This document shows positions 1 through 8,447 of a stretch of DNA of 64,000 nucleotides, piece by piece; the first letter of the stretch is position 1, and the number at the start of each line of letters is the position of its first letter. The position numbers and the translations under genes were made by a program. Source of the DNA: Magnetospirillum sp. 15-1 (lineage in GTDB: Bacteria > Pseudomonadota > Alphaproteobacteria > Rhodospirillales > Magnetospirillaceae); NCBI RefSeq assembly GCF_900184795.1, contig NZ_FXXN01000028.1, positions 776,632 to 840,631 on the forward strand, read 5' to 3'. The notes below the pieces were generated by a model that worked only from the letters and a program-made list of their open reading frames with translations, had not been told where the DNA came from and ran no database searches.

Positions 1-53
1 GGGAGCGGGACCCCTATGCCCTTGCCGCCGGGCTCATCGCCGCCATGACCTGA
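1..53 (+). CDS. C-terminal end of an unidentified protein (partial)
   Basis: An open frame enters from the left edge and ends at a TGA at 51-53. Its last residues read ERDPYALAAGLIAAMT. It has the codon bias of its neighbours and points toward the convergent LuxR gene whose stop lies four bases further on. Too little is present to name it, and no terminator is visible in the four-base gap. Whether it is a real gene depends on sequence outside the window. Confidence 0.35.
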   Translation, partial: ERDPYALAAGLIAAMT

Positions 54-57
54 GGTT

Positions 58-906
58 TTAGGTATCGAGGCAGAGCAGGAACAGCTGGTGCTGGCTGCAA
101 ATTCCCAGCTTGGCGTAGGCGCGCTTGCGATAGGTGGCCACCGAGTTCGCGGTGATCCCCAAATCCAGCGCGATGGCTTCGGTGGTGTAGCCGGTGACGA
201 TGCGACTGCACACCTCGCGCTCGCGCACCGCCAGCGATGGCGCCCGGCGGTTGAGGATGCGCGATACCGTGGCCGGGTCCGGCCGGGATGGTTCGGCCGG
301 GGTCGCGCGCAGCTCCAGGTGGCGGAGGATGCATTGCGACGCGGTCTCGGCCAGCCGGGCCAGATTCTCCACCTCCCGCAGCGAGAACGCCTCGGTACCG
401 GTGGCGAAATAGTAGTTCTGGTAGATGGCGTGGGTCTGGCTCTGGTCGAGGATGGAGAGCTTGCCCTCCAACTGGGCGTCGTCGAAGAAGTGGCGCCGGT
501 ACCAGTCGTCCTCGATCTGCCCGCGCCGCATCAGGCCCAGGCATAGCCCCTGGCGCTTGGAGCGCGTCAGGCGGTCCAGGGTGGGGTCGCGCTGGAAGAA
601 CCGTTCCGAGACGTATTGGCCGACCAGATCCGAGGCCATTTCCGGACAGGCCCGGTGCCAGGAGAACAGCGGGCGGGTCCGCTCGCCCTCCAGCGAAACC
701 ACGTTGATCTGGTCCAGATTGGCGGCGGCGGCCAGCAGATCGGCCAGCCGCGCCTCGAACCGCTCCTGGCCGATGGCGGCGATCACCGCCGCCAGCCGCC
801 GGCCAAGGTCGCCGTCGCCCGTCCGGGCGGCGATCTCGCTGTAATCCTGCCAATCGGCCGACGACGACCGGCCCCCCGGGCCTTTCAAGCCGATGGGTGC
901 TTCCAT
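58..906 (-). CDS. LuxR-family transcriptional regulator
   Basis: Predicted 282-residue DNA-binding regulator. The C-terminal third carries a LuxR-type helix-turn-helix: LAVREREVC, then TTEAIALDLGITANSVATYR, then KRAYAKLGI. The N-terminal two thirds form a sensor-like region without a REC phosphorylation site, as in LuxR proteins that bind a ligand directly; the ligand is unknown. The frame stays open further upstream, but the ATG at 906 is preceded by GGAGGAT seven bases away, so that start was chosen. It is divergent from a TetR gene, and both face the pad operon end. A role in aromatic acid sensing is only a guess from position. Confidence 0.75.
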   Translation of the reverse strand: MEAPIGLKGPGGRSSSADWQDYSEIAARTGDGDLGRRLAAVIAAIGQERFEARLADLLAAAANLDQINVVSLEGERTRPLFSWHRACPEMASDLVGQYVSERFFQRDPTLDRLTRSKRQGLCLGLMRRGQIEDDWYRRHFFDDAQLEGKLSILDQSQTHAIYQNYYFATGTEAFSLREVENLARLAETASQCILRHLELRATPAEPSRPDPATVSRILNRRAPSLAVREREVCSRIVTGYTTEAIALDLGITANSVATYRKRAYAKLGICSQHQLFLLCLDT

Positions 907-992
907 TGCGCGATCCTCCCTCCGAGCGGGCCTTGTTTCGCCCTCTTCAGGCAAAGACCCTAACATGCCCAAGGTGATGCGGCCAACGCTGA

Positions 993-1028
993 AGTTACTG
1001 TATGGTAACTATGTTACTTGGTGGTAAC
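993..1028. promoter_or_regulatory. Two tandem operator-like dyads between the LuxR and TetR genes
   Basis: Two inverted repeats of the form GTTAC-N6-GTAAC lie at 994-1009 and 1013-1028, 19 bp apart, so almost two helical turns. The first extends to AGTTAC-N6-GTAACT. They sit 42 bp or more upstream of the TetR start and 87 bp or more upstream of the LuxR start. TetR proteins bind such short dyads as dimers and commonly regulate their own divergent region, so this is the likely autoregulatory operator. The assignment to this TetR is inference. Confidence 0.6.
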
Positions 1029-1069
1029 TAAGCCCTTGCCATCGGTATGGGGGGAGGCTAGCCTTCGCC

Positions 1070-1744
1070 ATGATTTCAGCCCGAGGCGGAAGGCGCGTGA
1101 CGCGAATGGCAATTCCCAGGCAGGGCAGCCCGGCCTTTCCCAACCGCGCCGCCCAGCGGGAACTGAAGCTCGAGGCCCTGTATGAATGTGCCGCCGGCGC
1201 CTTCACCGAAAAGGGCTTTCACGGCACGTCGCTGGACGACATCGCCACCGCCCTGGGGATTTCCAAGCCGGCGCTCTACCGTTATGTCCCTAATAAGCAG
1301 GCTCTCTTGTACCGGCTGCACTGCCTGTCCCTGGACGCGGCCGAGGCGGCGGTGACCGAGGGCGAGGCCAGTCCGGCCGATGGCGTCGAGCGGCTGCGCA
1401 TCGCGCTCTATCTCTACATCCGCTCGCTGACCGCCTCGTCCAGCGCCTGTCTGGTGCTGATGGAGGAGGGCACCATGACCGGCGCCGAGAACGAGGCCAT
1501 CCTGGCCCGGCGCCGCGCCTTCGAGGGCCGCTTCCGCGCTCTGGTCGCCGACGGCATCGCCGATGGCTCCATCGTGCCGTGTGATCCCAAGCTGGCGGTG
1601 TTCAGCGTCCTGGGAGCGGGCAATTGGGTGTCGCGCTGGTTCAGGGCGGGCGGAGCGCGCTCGGGCGACGACATCGCCCGTGCCATGAGCCGGCAACTGG
1701 CCCGTGGCCTGGCCTCCGACCCGTCCCGCTATCTCCTGGAATAA
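1070..1744 (+). CDS. TetR/AcrR-family transcriptional regulator
   Basis: One-component repressor of up to 224 residues. The N-terminal helix-turn-helix is clear: ALYECAAGAFTEKGFHGTSL, then DDIATALGISKPALYRYVPN with the typical GISKPALYRY recognition helix, followed by a variable alpha-helical ligand domain. Start choice is open: ATG 1070 follows GGGGGGAGG and ATG 1106 follows GGAAGG, both about 12 bases away. The gene faces the end of the pad operon and is separated from it by a hairpin terminator. TetR proteins often sense acyl-CoA or aromatic-CoA intermediates, so control of the adjacent phenylacetate genes is plausible but not shown by the sequence. Confidence 0.8.
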   Translation: MISARGGRRVTRMAIPRQGSPAFPNRAAQRELKLEALYECAAGAFTEKGFHGTSLDDIATALGISKPALYRYVPNKQALLYRLHCLSLDAAEAAVTEGEASPADGVERLRIALYLYIRSLTASSSACLVLMEEGTMTGAENEAILARRRAFEGRFRALVADGIADGSIVPCDPKLAVFSVLGAGNWVSRWFRAGGARSGDDIARAMSRQLARGLASDPSRYLLE

Positions 1745-1748
1745 CAAG

Positions 1749-1777
1749 GGCCGCGCCACCCGTGGGATGGCGCGGCC
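1749..1777. terminator. Bidirectional hairpin terminator between TetR gene and pad operon
   Basis: A perfect 10-bp stem, GGCCGCGCCA at 1749-1758 and TGGCGCGGCC at 1768-1777, closes a nine-base loop. It begins a few bases after the TetR stop and lies between two convergent transcripts. On the minus strand the stem is followed by CTTGTTATT, a moderately T-rich tract, so it probably ends the pad operon transcript as well as the TetR one. Confidence 0.65.
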
Positions 1778-1825
1778 AGTTGGCCGGTGGAAGGTACCCG
1801 CTGAAGACCGGCCTGGAAGATGGTT

Positions 1826-2980
1826 TCAGTCCACCAGGGACCAGGACCCACCTTTCACCTCGACGACATGGAAGGCCCGAAGCGACAGGCCCAGATGATC
1901 GGCGGCGGTCATGGATACGATGCCGCCGGTACCCACGTAACCCGACGTCTTCTCGATCTCGTCCCTGACCTTGGCCTTGTCGGTGGAGCCGGCCCGGTTG
2001 ATGGCGGCCATGACGATCTGCAGCGCGTCGTAGGCGTGGCCGGCGAAGGTGGACGGATCGGTGGCGGCCTTGGCCTGATAGGTCTTGGCGAACAGGGTGA
2101 CCACCGGCTTTTGCGGGTCGGCGGCGGGCAACTGGTCGGCCACCACCAGTCCGCTGGCCGGCAGCCTGACCCCTTCGGCGGCATCGCCGGCCAGACGGAT
2201 GAACTCCTTGGAGGCGACGCCGTGGGACTGGTAGAGCGGCAGGGTGATGCCCAACTGGCGGTAGTTCTTGGTGACGATGGCCGGACCCTGGCCCAGACCG
2301 AAATTGAACACCGCCTGAACGCCGGGAGTATTCTTGATCTTGGTAAGCTGGGCGGTGACGTCGGGGTCCTTGGACGAATAGATCTCGTCGGCGACGATCT
2401 CGACGCCGCTGTCCTTGGCCACCTTCAGGGTCTCGTCATGGCCCGATTTGCCGAAGCCGGCATCCTCGGAAATGATCGCCGCCTTGGTGATGCCGCGCTT
2501 CTTCATGTCGGCCAGCACCCGTTCGGCGGCCATGCGGTCGTTGTGTGAGACCTTGAACACCCACTTCTTGACCGGTTCGACCACCACCACGGCGCCGGCC
2601 AGGGAGATGAAGGGGGTTTCGCCCCGCTCGATCAGCGGCACCATGGCCATGGTGGTGGCGGTGGTGGTGCCGCCGATCAATACGTCCACATTGTCGTTCT
2701 GGATCAGGCGCTTGACGTTGCCGACCGCCTTTTCCGCCTGACCGCCGTCGTCATAAGTGATCAGCTCGAGCTTGCGGCCCAGGACGCCGCCTTCCTTGTT
2801 GATCTGCTCGATATACATCTCGAGGACCTTCTTCTCGGGTTCGCCGAGAAACGAGGCCGGGCCGGTGAAGGACAGCGGCGCGCCGATTCTGATGGTTTCG
2901 GCGCCCCGGGCCGCCTGGGCCGACAGGGCGAGGCCCAGGCCAAGCGCGGCCGTGAGCATTTGCCTTCTGGACATGAACAT
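1826..2980 (-). CDS. ABC transporter substrate-binding protein, branched-chain amino acid/aromatic acid type
   Basis: Periplasmic binding protein of the Leu/Ile/Val (Peripla_BP_6) family, 384 residues. It opens with an export signal of Tat-like appearance (SRRQML followed by a hydrophobic stretch, probable cleavage after ARGA), then the typical start ETIRIGAPLSFTGPASFLG. The ATG at 2980 has GGAGG eight bases upstream. It is the last gene of the pad operon, 24 bases after padJ, with no permease or ATPase gene nearby, so the membrane partners must lie elsewhere. This family often captures aromatic acids; phenylacetate is the natural guess from context, not a proven ligand. Confidence 0.85.
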   Translation of the reverse strand: MFMSRRQMLTAALGLGLALSAQAARGAETIRIGAPLSFTGPASFLGEPEKKVLEMYIEQINKEGGVLGRKLELITYDDGGQAEKAVGNVKRLIQNDNVDVLIGGTTTATTMAMVPLIERGETPFISLAGAVVVVEPVKKWVFKVSHNDRMAAERVLADMKKRGITKAAIISEDAGFGKSGHDETLKVAKDSGVEIVADEIYSSKDPDVTAQLTKIKNTPGVQAVFNFGLGQGPAIVTKNYRQLGITLPLYQSHGVASKEFIRLAGDAAEGVRLPASGLVVADQLPAADPQKPVVTLFAKTYQAKAATDPSTFAGHAYDALQIVMAAINRAGSTDKAKVRDEIEKTSGYVGTGGIVSMTAADHLGLSLRAFHVVEVKGGSWSLVD

Positions 2981-3004
2981 GACGTTTTCCTCCCCACTCC
3001 TGTT

Positions 3005-4324
3005 TCACGCTTTTCTGAGGTCCTTGACGCGGACCGCCTTGCCGAGCGAGCGCGGAAGCTCGCCCGGATTCCTCAGAACGACGTCGCAGGTGACGCCGAT
3101 CAGACTTTTGACGTGATGGCGGATGTCGGCCCCGACACGGGAATAGTCGCCGTCGGCCAGCAGCGGGTCGGCCTCGACCTCCACGGTCAGGTGGTCCATG
3201 GCGCCCTCGCGGCGCACCACCAACTGGTAATGGGGAGCAATGCCGTCACGGCCCAGCAACACGGATTCCACCTGGGACGGATAGACGTTGACGCCCCGGA
3301 TGATCAGCATGTCGTCGGAGCGGCCGGTGATCCGTTCCAGCCGGACATGGGTGCGGCCGCAGCCGCAGGGCGCGGTCATCAGGCGGGTGATGTCGCGGGT
3401 GCGGTAGCGCACCATGGGCAGTGCCTGCTTGGTCAGCGTGGTGATGACCAGTTCCCCCACCTCGCCGGGCGGCAGCGGTTCCAGCGTTTCGGGGTCGATG
3501 ACCTCGAACAGGAAATGGTCTTCCCAGCCGTGCAGGCCGTTGCGCTCGGGGCATTCGGCGCCGACCCCCGGCCCCATGATCTCGGACAGGCCATAGGTGT
3601 CCTGGGCGTGCACGCCCAGACGGCGGTCGATATCGGCCCGGATGCCCTCGCTCCAGGGCTCGGCTCCGAACACCGCCAGACGGAGCGGGCCGCCGGCCAG
3701 GTCGATGCCGTCCTTTTCGGCCTGCTCGGCGATGTTGAGCGCGTAGGAGGGCGTACAGGCCAGAACGGTGGCGCCAAGATCGGCGATCATGGCGATCTGC
3801 TTCTCGGTATTGCCGCCCGACATGGGGGTGACGGTGCAGCCCAGACGCTCGGCCCCGTAGTGAAAGCCCAGGCCGCCGGTGAACAGGCCGTAGCCATAGG
3901 CATTGTGGACCAGATCGCCCGGCCGCGCGCCGCAGGCCGCCAGGGTCCGGGCTCCCAGGTTGGCCCAGGTCTCCAGATCGGCCCTGGTATAGCCGACCAC
4001 CGTGGGCTTGCCGGTGGTGCCCGAACTGGCGTGCAGGCGGCTCAGCCCCTCGCGCGGGACGGCCAGCAGGCCGTAGGGGTAGTTGTCGCGCAGGTCGAGC
4101 TTGGTGGTGAAGGGGACGTGGCGCAGGTCGTCCAGGCTGCCCACGTCGGCCGGCCTGATCCCCTTGGCGGCGAAGGCCCGGCGATGATGGGCCACATTGT
4201 CGCAGGCGTGGCCCAGGGTCCAGCACAGACGGCGCAGTTGCAAATTCTGGAGTTCGTCGCGCGACATGGTCTCGTGCACGGGGTCGAACATGGCAGCCGA
4301 CGCTGCCCGCGTGATGACGGACAT
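3005..4324 (-). CDS. padJ: Phenylacetate-CoA ligase
   Basis: Cytoplasmic adenylate-forming enzyme that activates phenylacetate to phenylacetyl-CoA with ATP and CoA, the entry step of the pathway. The 439-residue product matches PaaK/PadJ ligases in length. It shows the AMP-binding loop SSGTTGKPTVVGYT, the adenine-site motif TYGLSEIMGPGVGAEC and a C-terminal ligase domain with IRGVNVYPSQVE. The frame is open upstream, but the ATG at 4324 has GGAGG five bases before it and starts at the usual place. It follows padI by about 60 bases and precedes the binding protein. In aerobic pathways the same enzyme is called PaaK; the pad neighbours support padJ. Confidence 0.93.
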   Translation of the reverse strand: MSVITRAASAAMFDPVHETMSRDELQNLQLRRLCWTLGHACDNVAHHRRAFAAKGIRPADVGSLDDLRHVPFTTKLDLRDNYPYGLLAVPREGLSRLHASSGTTGKPTVVGYTRADLETWANLGARTLAACGARPGDLVHNAYGYGLFTGGLGFHYGAERLGCTVTPMSGGNTEKQIAMIADLGATVLACTPSYALNIAEQAEKDGIDLAGGPLRLAVFGAEPWSEGIRADIDRRLGVHAQDTYGLSEIMGPGVGAECPERNGLHGWEDHFLFEVIDPETLEPLPPGEVGELVITTLTKQALPMVRYRTRDITRLMTAPCGCGRTHVRLERITGRSDDMLIIRGVNVYPSQVESVLLGRDGIAPHYQLVVRREGAMDHLTVEVEADPLLADGDYSRVGADIRHHVKSLIGVTCDVVLRNPGELPRSLGKAVRVKDLRKA

Positions 4325-4383
4325 TGATTCCTCCGAAGCCGTTCCCTCGTTCCCCGCGCGGTCTTGGGCCGCGTCGGGGGTGA

Positions 4384-5700
4384 TCACTCGGCGGCGGATC
4401 GCCGCTGAAAGCCCTGCAGCGTCTCGACCCGCCGGTCGACCGAGGCCTGGATGCGCTCCAGGTCGGCGGGGGCCAGATGCTTGTACTTGCCGATCATCCG
4501 CACGTAATCGGCCACCGGCCGGGGGCGCTCGACCCCGCGGGTGAAGCGCAGGCCGTCCGCCGGGGTGAAGTCCCACAGGGTGACGAAGTTGCTTTCCACC
4601 TGGCGGCGGCAGACTTCCGTGGTCATGGCCGCCGGAAAGCGCCAGCCGGTGGGGCAGGGGGCGTGGACGTGAAGATAGGCGAAGCCGGCGCGGCTGGCGG
4701 CCAGGGCACGTTCCAGCTTGGCGTGGTAGTCGTCGAGAAAGGCGGTCGACGCGGTGGCCACATAGGCGCAGCCGTGGCCCGTCATCAGTTGCGGCAGGTA
4801 CTTGCCGTCGGTGGACTTGCCCCGTCCGACCTCGCCCACCGGGGTGGTCGAGGTCCACGACCCGAAGGTGGTGGAGCCCGAGGCCTGCATGCCGGTATTC
4901 ATGTAGCCTTCGTTGTCGACGCAGATGAACAGGACGTGCTCGCCCCGCTCGGCGGCGCCCGACAGCGACTGGAAGCCCACGTCCACCGCGCCGCCGTCGC
5001 CGGCCAGGGCCACCACCGTGACGTCCTTGCCCTTGCGCTCGTACTGGCGCTTGATGCCGCCCAGCATGGCCGCCGTGTTGGTCAGCAGCGGGTGGAAGAT
5101 GGGGACCTTGGAGCCGGTCTGGCCGTTATAGCCCACCGTGCCCATGCCGGGGATGCAGCCGGGCGGCGCCGCCACGATGGACTCGCGGCCGACGCGGCGC
5201 ATGGTGTGGCGGATCAGCAGTTCGGAATTGCAGCCCTGGCAGGCTGACAGGCCGGGGACGAACATATCCTCCCGCTCGGCGTGGACCGCATGCAGGCGGG
5301 CGGCGGCCGACAGGTGCTCCAGCGCGCCCTTGGAGCAGGCGGGAACGCAGGCCGGGGCGCCGTCGCACATGTCGCATTTGCCCACATGCCCGGCGGCCGG
5401 ATCGAAGGCGATGCCGCCATAGGCGCAGCCCAGGGTGCACAGATGGCAGTCGACGCACAGTTCGGCCGACCAGCCGACGACACCCGTGCGGCCATGCTTG
5501 TCCAGGGCACCGGCCGGGCAGTTGGCGACGCATTTGGGATCGCCGCACTGGCGGCACAGCGCCATCTCCCAGCCTTGGTCCACGCCCGCCACCACCGAGA
5601 TGCGGCTGGCGCCTCCCTTGGCGTCGGAGCAGGCTTTCATGCAATCGCCGCAGCCGTCGCAGCGTTCGGGGATGAAGCGGATGGTGTCTTGCGCGGCCAA
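4384..5700 (-). CDS. padI: Phenylglyoxylate:acceptor oxidoreductase, beta subunit (ferredoxin-TPP fusion)
   Basis: Catalytic subunit of the 2-oxoacid oxidoreductase that converts phenylglyoxylate to benzoyl-CoA and CO2. The N-terminal third holds several [4Fe-4S] cysteine groups: CDGCGDCMKAC, CRQCGDPKCVANCP, CVDCHLCTLGC and CDMCDGAPACVPAC. The rest is a thiamine-diphosphate domain with CQGCN, PPGCIPGMG and AGDGGAVDVGF followed by VDNEGYMN. No ATG precedes the first cluster. A TTG at 5700, five bases after GGAGG and two bases after the padH stop, is the best start and gives 438 residues. The next internal ATG would cut away the first cluster motif. Confidence 0.88.
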   Translation of the reverse strand: MAAQDTIRFIPERCDGCGDCMKACSDAKGGASRISVVAGVDQGWEMALCRQCGDPKCVANCPAGALDKHGRTGVVGWSAELCVDCHLCTLGCAYGGIAFDPAAGHVGKCDMCDGAPACVPACSKGALEHLSAAARLHAVHAEREDMFVPGLSACQGCNSELLIRHTMRRVGRESIVAAPPGCIPGMGTVGYNGQTGSKVPIFHPLLTNTAAMLGGIKRQYERKGKDVTVVALAGDGGAVDVGFQSLSGAAERGEHVLFICVDNEGYMNTGMQASGSTTFGSWTSTTPVGEVGRGKSTDGKYLPQLMTGHGCAYVATASTAFLDDYHAKLERALAASRAGFAYLHVHAPCPTGWRFPAAMTTEVCRRQVESNFVTLWDFTPADGLRFTRGVERPRPVADYVRMIGKYKHLAPADLERIQASVDRRVETLQGFQRRSAAE

Positions 5701-5702
5701 GT

Positions 5703-6956
5703 CTACCTCCAGCCCTGCGACATCAGGGCGCGGGCGGTTTCCAGGGGATGGGAGAGAAAGCGGTCCCGCACCGGGGCAAGGTCGGTGCGGCGCTGGATCA
5801 GCCGCCACAAGATGCCGGCATCCACCACCCGGTCGATGGCGGCCAGTCCGATCAACCGGTTGTCACGCAGCACCACGCGGCAATAGCCATCTGACCGGTC
5901 GGTGTGGACTTCGGCACCTTCGCCTTCCGGGGTGGCGGCCGCTCCGACCGCCACGGCGTGACGGCCGAAGAAGCCGTAGGTGTTGAGGGGAATGCCGCCG
6001 CCATAGGGAACGAGGTCGGCGTCGCCGGCCATGTCCATTCCGGCGATGCGGCCCTGCTCGACGGCCTCGGGCAGGGTGCCATTGATGATAGACCGACCGG
6101 TCAGAAATCCCTTGGCCTGGGCCACGTCGCCCGCCGCCCAGATGCCGTCCACGTTGGTGCGCATGCGCTCGTCCACCAGGATGCCCCTGTCGGTGGCGAC
6201 CGGGCCGCCGGCCAGCAGATCCGTGGCCGGGCGCACTCCCGCCGCCACCAGCAGCAGATCGGCCTCCAGCTCGGTTCCGTCGTCGAGGCCCAGGCGGCAC
6301 GGCTCCGACCCCGCCGCCCGCTCCAGGCGGCGGCCCATCAGCATGCGGACGCCGTGGCGTTCGAAGGTCGCGCCGATCAGGGCGGCGGCCTTGGCGTCGA
6401 AATATTCGGCCAGGACGTGGGGGCGCATCTCGACCACGGTGACGTCGAGGCCTGCCTCGGCCAGGGTCTCGGCGGCGTGCAGGCCCACCAGACCGGCGCC
6501 CAGCACCACGGCGCGGCGGGCACTTGCCGCGTGCACACGGATGGCCAGGGCATCGTCCAGGGTGCGCAGGACATGGTAGGCACCGGGTTTCAGTCCCTCG
6601 ACCCTCGGGATCGCCGGCTCGGCTCCGGTGGCCAGCAGCAGTCGGTCATAGGTCCAGCGCCCGCCATCGGCCAGCCGCACGGCGCGGGCGGCGGGATCGA
6701 CCGCCACCACCCGGGCGTCCTGGACCAGTTCCGCCCGGTTCCCGGCGAACCACTCCGCCTTGGCCAGGGCGACCCGATCGGGCGAGGAGCGTCCCGACAC
6801 CACATAGGGCAGGATGGTCGGCGAGTAGGGCAGGTGTTTTTCCCCGCTCAGCATCACCAGGCGTCCATCGGGGTCGCTCATGCGGATGGCGGCCAGGGCT
6901 TCGCGGCCGGCATGGCTGGCGCCGACGATCAGGTATTTGGCGTGGGCGTCAGTCAT
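5703..6956 (-). CDS. padH: Phenylglyoxylate dehydrogenase NAD-reducing flavoprotein subunit
   Basis: FAD- and NAD-binding oxidoreductase of 417 residues that should pass electrons from the iron-sulfur subunits to NAD. Visible are the N-terminal dinucleotide fold YLIVGASHAGREAL, the ATGAEPAIP motif, a second nucleotide fold VVLGAGLVGLHAAETLAEAG and the C-terminal FAD motif DGIWAAGDVAQ. The ATG overlaps the padG stop by eight bases, so the two genes are translationally coupled. The general fold is shared with NADH-dependent ferredoxin and nitrite reductases; placement between padG and padI gives the specific name. Confidence 0.87.
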   Translation of the reverse strand: MTDAHAKYLIVGASHAGREALAAIRMSDPDGRLVMLSGEKHLPYSPTILPYVVSGRSSPDRVALAKAEWFAGNRAELVQDARVVAVDPAARAVRLADGGRWTYDRLLLATGAEPAIPRVEGLKPGAYHVLRTLDDALAIRVHAASARRAVVLGAGLVGLHAAETLAEAGLDVTVVEMRPHVLAEYFDAKAAALIGATFERHGVRMLMGRRLERAAGSEPCRLGLDDGTELEADLLLVAAGVRPATDLLAGGPVATDRGILVDERMRTNVDGIWAAGDVAQAKGFLTGRSIINGTLPEAVEQGRIAGMDMAGDADLVPYGGGIPLNTYGFFGRHAVAVGAAATPEGEGAEVHTDRSDGYCRVVLRDNRLIGLAAIDRVVDAGILWRLIQRRTDLAPVRDRFLSHPLETARALMSQGWR

Positions 6957-8169
6957 GCTCGTTCAACCAGATGGGGGAGGCGGGACTCTCGCCGGCCGCC
7001 GCCTGGGCGGTGGCGGCGATGACGCGGGCGAAGTGCTCGGCGGTGATGTCGGCGCCGGCCAGACCGCCGATGCAGCCCACCAGGGGAATGCGCACCGGCG
7101 AGGCGAACAGGGCGGTCATCACGTCCTGGTGCAGCGGCCCGCAATTCCAGGCGAACGACACCGAACGGTCGACGATGCCGGCTGCCCTGACCTTGGAGAG
7201 GGCGGCGATGACCGCCTCGCACGGGAAGGGACGGTAGGTCTTCACCTTGATCAGGCCGACCTTCTCGCCCCGTTCGCGCGCCGCGTCGACGGCGTCCTTG
7301 CCCGCCCCGGTCATGGAGCCGATGGTAACGATGGCGATGTCGGCGTCGTCCAGGCGGTATTCCTCGACCAGGGGCGCCCAATGGCGGCCGAAGCGCTCGG
7401 CCCATTCGGCATGGATATCCGAGAGCACCCGCAGGGACTGGGCCATGGCCCCCACCTGGCTCTTGCGGTAGCCGACGAAGGACGCCGCTCCGCCGGGACC
7501 GGTGCCGCCGGTCAGGGGGTCCACCGCCATGGGCCGCGCCGGGTCCAGCGCGATGTGCCAGTTGACCGCCGCCTCGCCCAGGAACTCGTCCACCAGCCCG
7601 GCGGCGGGCATCTCCACCCGCGACACGCCGTAGGACAGGTAATTGCCGTCGTGGCAGACATTGACCGGCAGCAGCACGTCCTTGTGCTCGGCCAGCTTGA
7701 AGGCCATGACCACGGTGTCGAGAACCTCCTGCACGTCCTCGCAATAGACCTGAATCCAGCCGCATTCGCGCACGCTCATGGCATCCTGCTGGCCGCCCCA
7801 CACGCATTGCGGCGACAGCATGTCGCGGGTGACCAGCGACACCACCATGGGCAGGCGCAGGCCCGGCGTCCTGACATAGGGCTCGAACATGAAGGCCAGC
7901 CCCGGCCCCGAGGTGGCGGTATAGGTCCGGGCTCCGGCCAGACAGGCGCCCTGCAGCGCCGACAGCACCGAATGCTCGCCCTCGGCGTTGATCAGTTCGG
8001 CGCCCAGCACCCCGTCGGCGACGAATTGCGACAGGCTTTCCACCAGCGAGGATTGGGGCGTGATGGGGAAGACCGAAACCACGTCGGGGCGGGCCAGCAC
8101 CACCGCGCGGGCGGCGGCCTCGTTGCCGTCGCAGACGATCATTTGTGACGAGTTTGGCATCTGGTTCAT
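6949..8169 (-). CDS. padG: Phenylglyoxylate:acceptor oxidoreductase, alpha subunit
   Basis: Alpha subunit of a 2-oxoacid:acceptor oxidoreductase, 406 residues, carrying the pyrimidine-binding and transketolase-C-like domains. Diagnostic stretches are VFPITPQSSLVESLS, INAEGEHSVLSALQGACLAG and TYTATSGPGLAFMFEP near the N terminus, and KVGLIKVKTYRPFP in the C-terminal domain. It pairs with PadI to bind TPP. The ATG at 8169 shares a base with the padF stop (TGATG), and its own stop overlaps padH, so the gene is embedded in a coupled operon. POR-type enzymes for pyruvate or indolepyruvate look alike; the pad context decides. Confidence 0.9.
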   Translation of the reverse strand: MNQMPNSSQMIVCDGNEAAARAVVLARPDVVSVFPITPQSSLVESLSQFVADGVLGAELINAEGEHSVLSALQGACLAGARTYTATSGPGLAFMFEPYVRTPGLRLPMVVSLVTRDMLSPQCVWGGQQDAMSVRECGWIQVYCEDVQEVLDTVVMAFKLAEHKDVLLPVNVCHDGNYLSYGVSRVEMPAAGLVDEFLGEAAVNWHIALDPARPMAVDPLTGGTGPGGAASFVGYRKSQVGAMAQSLRVLSDIHAEWAERFGRHWAPLVEEYRLDDADIAIVTIGSMTGAGKDAVDAARERGEKVGLIKVKTYRPFPCEAVIAALSKVRAAGIVDRSVSFAWNCGPLHQDVMTALFASPVRIPLVGCIGGLAGADITAEHFARVIAATAQAAAGESPASPIWLNEHD

Positions 8170-8447
8170 CAGGCCGCGTCCTCCTCGACCATGGCGATGG
8201 CGTTCTGCGGGCATTCCTGGGCGCAGACGCCGCAGCCCTTGCAGACGCTCATGTCGGCGGTGAACCAGCGGGGCTTCTCGGCGATGCACTGCACCGGACA
8301 GAACAGCCAGCACACCGCGCACTTGACGCATTTGGCGCGGTCGACCACCGGCCGCAGCGCCCGCCAGTCGCCCGGCAGCATGGCGCTCAGCCGCGTGGCG
8401 ATGGGCGCCAGATCCTTGGGCAGGTTGGAGGGGTCAGGCATAGGCAT
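8169..8447 (-). CDS. padF: Phenylglyoxylate:acceptor oxidoreductase, delta (ferredoxin) subunit
   Basis: Small 92-residue ferredoxin-like subunit with two [4Fe-4S] motifs, CVKCAVCWLFCPVQC and CKGCGVCAQECPQNA. It should relay electrons from the TPP centre of PadG/PadI toward PadH. The reading frame starts inside the end of padE: the last codons of padE contain two in-frame ATGs for padF (8447 and 8441), giving a 14- or 8-base overlap. Its stop overlaps padG. This is the usual delta subunit size of four-subunit 2-oxoacid oxidoreductases. Confidence 0.9.
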   Translation of the reverse strand: MPMPDPSNLPKDLAPIATRLSAMLPGDWRALRPVVDRAKCVKCAVCWLFCPVQCIAEKPRWFTADMSVCKGCGVCAQECPQNAIAMVEEDAA

